From NCBI RefSeq assembly GCF_015319165.1, contig NZ_JADIVZ010000003.1:290356-354355 (forward strand): a DNA stretch of 64,000 bases. The letters are read 5' to 3'. This DNA is from Nocardioides acrostichi (GTDB lineage: Bacteria; Actinomycetota; Actinomycetes; Propionibacteriales; Nocardioidaceae). The notes under the pieces are model-generated. The model was not told the origin of the DNA. It worked only from the letters and a program-made list of their open reading frames with translations, and did not search any database. How positions within the stretch are numbered: position 1 is the stretch's first letter; each line of letters begins with the position of its first letter. A program made the translations under genes and the position numbers. Below, piece after piece: positions 63,582-64,000 of the stretch.

Positions 63582-64000
63582 GCCGGGCGAGGCGTTAGCC
63601 GAGACCGTGCTTTCCGGTGGTTGAGCCGGTCGAGGCGCTAGCCGAGTCCCGTGTCGAAACCTGGTGAGGTGGAAAGCAGCGTTGCCTTGGCAGTTGCGGG
63701 GTTTCGACGCGCTCGGCCGTGGACGGCCTCACGGCTCAACCACCGGGGCCATCACCGTGGTTGAGCCGGGCGAGGCGCTAGCCGAGTCCCGTGTCGAAAC
63801 CTGGTGAGGTGGAAAGCAGCGTCGCCTTCACAGTCGCCGGGTTTCGACGCGCTCGGCCGTGGACGGCCTCACGGCTCAACCACCGGGGCCATCACGGTGG
63901 TTGAGCCGGGCGAGGCGCTAGCCGAGTCCTGTGCTCCGGTGGTTGAGCCGGGCGAGGCGCTAGCCGAGTCCCGTGTCGAAACCTGGTGAGGTGGAAAGCA
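63575..64000. repeat. Second interspersed repeat block (43-bp and 140-bp units), running off the window
   Basis: Units beginning GTGGTTGAGCC start at 63575 and 63618 (43 bp apart), then 63758 and 63898 (140 bp apart), then 63940. The 140-bp unit is a complete element: a forward arm, GTGTCGAAACC, a loop of about 45 nt and the inverted arm GGTTTCGACGCGCTCGGCCG to CGGCTCAACCACC. The stop codon of the upstream gene (63579-63581) lies inside the first unit. There is no gene here; a short open frame at 63804 is repeat sequence. Confidence 0.9.

Noticed and set aside
63804..63989. 61-codon frame in the right-hand repeat block
   Set aside because: It is made of repeat units (VVEPGEALAESC recurs) and has no promoter or ribosome binding site.

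Overview
The window is about 72% GC with genes packed on both strands. It carries mtrA-mtrB-lpqB, a long-form hibernation factor, a SecA with a zinc-binding tail, DUF6758/DUF6752/Rv3235-type families and many leaderless-looking genes. This points to a high-GC actinobacterium, most likely Nocardioidaceae (Nocardioides-like). No rRNA, tRNA, phage, transposase or CRISPR array was recognised.

Left third (1-24.3 kb): a penicillin-acylase-like hydrolase (cut at the left edge), a DUF808 membrane protein, a LysR regulator with a TDT-type transporter, then a conserved actinobacterial housekeeping block: ahcY, mtrA-mtrB-lpqB, comF-like, hpf, a NarL-type response regulator, a YcaQ-like winged-helix gene broken by one in-frame stop, secA, and divergent LysM/Rv3235-type genes. 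A trimeric 43-bp repeat region separates this from a minus-strand group: an MgtE-N/CBS protein, DUF1003, Mrp and TatB.

Middle (24.3-38.5 kb): an accessory-looking surface-modification region with three paralogous sulfotransferase-like proteins, a glycosyltransferase, a secreted phospholipase-D-like protein, a LicD-methyltransferase fusion, three secreted endonuclease/exonuclease/phosphatase (EEP) proteins (one fused to a degenerate PLD lobe) and an OafA-type acyltransferase with an SGNH domain. From 38.5 to 47.2 kb follow an acyl-CoA dehydrogenase and a MaoC hydratase that share a palindromic operator, a potassium channel, a histidine phosphatase, DUF6758 and PHP proteins, an SDR, a ParA ATPase and an L,D-transpeptidase.

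Right third (47.3-63.6 kb): a cell-envelope glycan locus with a flippase, two GT-C-like membrane proteins, DUF2613, a GT4 glycosyltransferase, two methyltransferases, an AftD-like arabinosyltransferase-family protein, an acyltransferase and DUF3068. Its content matches the mycobacterial Rv0224c-Rv0236 neighbourhood. A decapeptide-repeat protein and a kinase-like phosphotransferase precede a second block of interspersed repeats at the right edge.

Three themes stand out. At least a dozen genes have a TANNNT -10 box placed 6-8 nt before the start codon, which predicts leaderless mRNAs. Short tandem repeat arrays repeatedly begin on or just after stop codons. The gene breaks and domain fusions (YcaQ-like nonsense codon, DUF2332 remnant, EEP-PLD fusion) suggest recent change.
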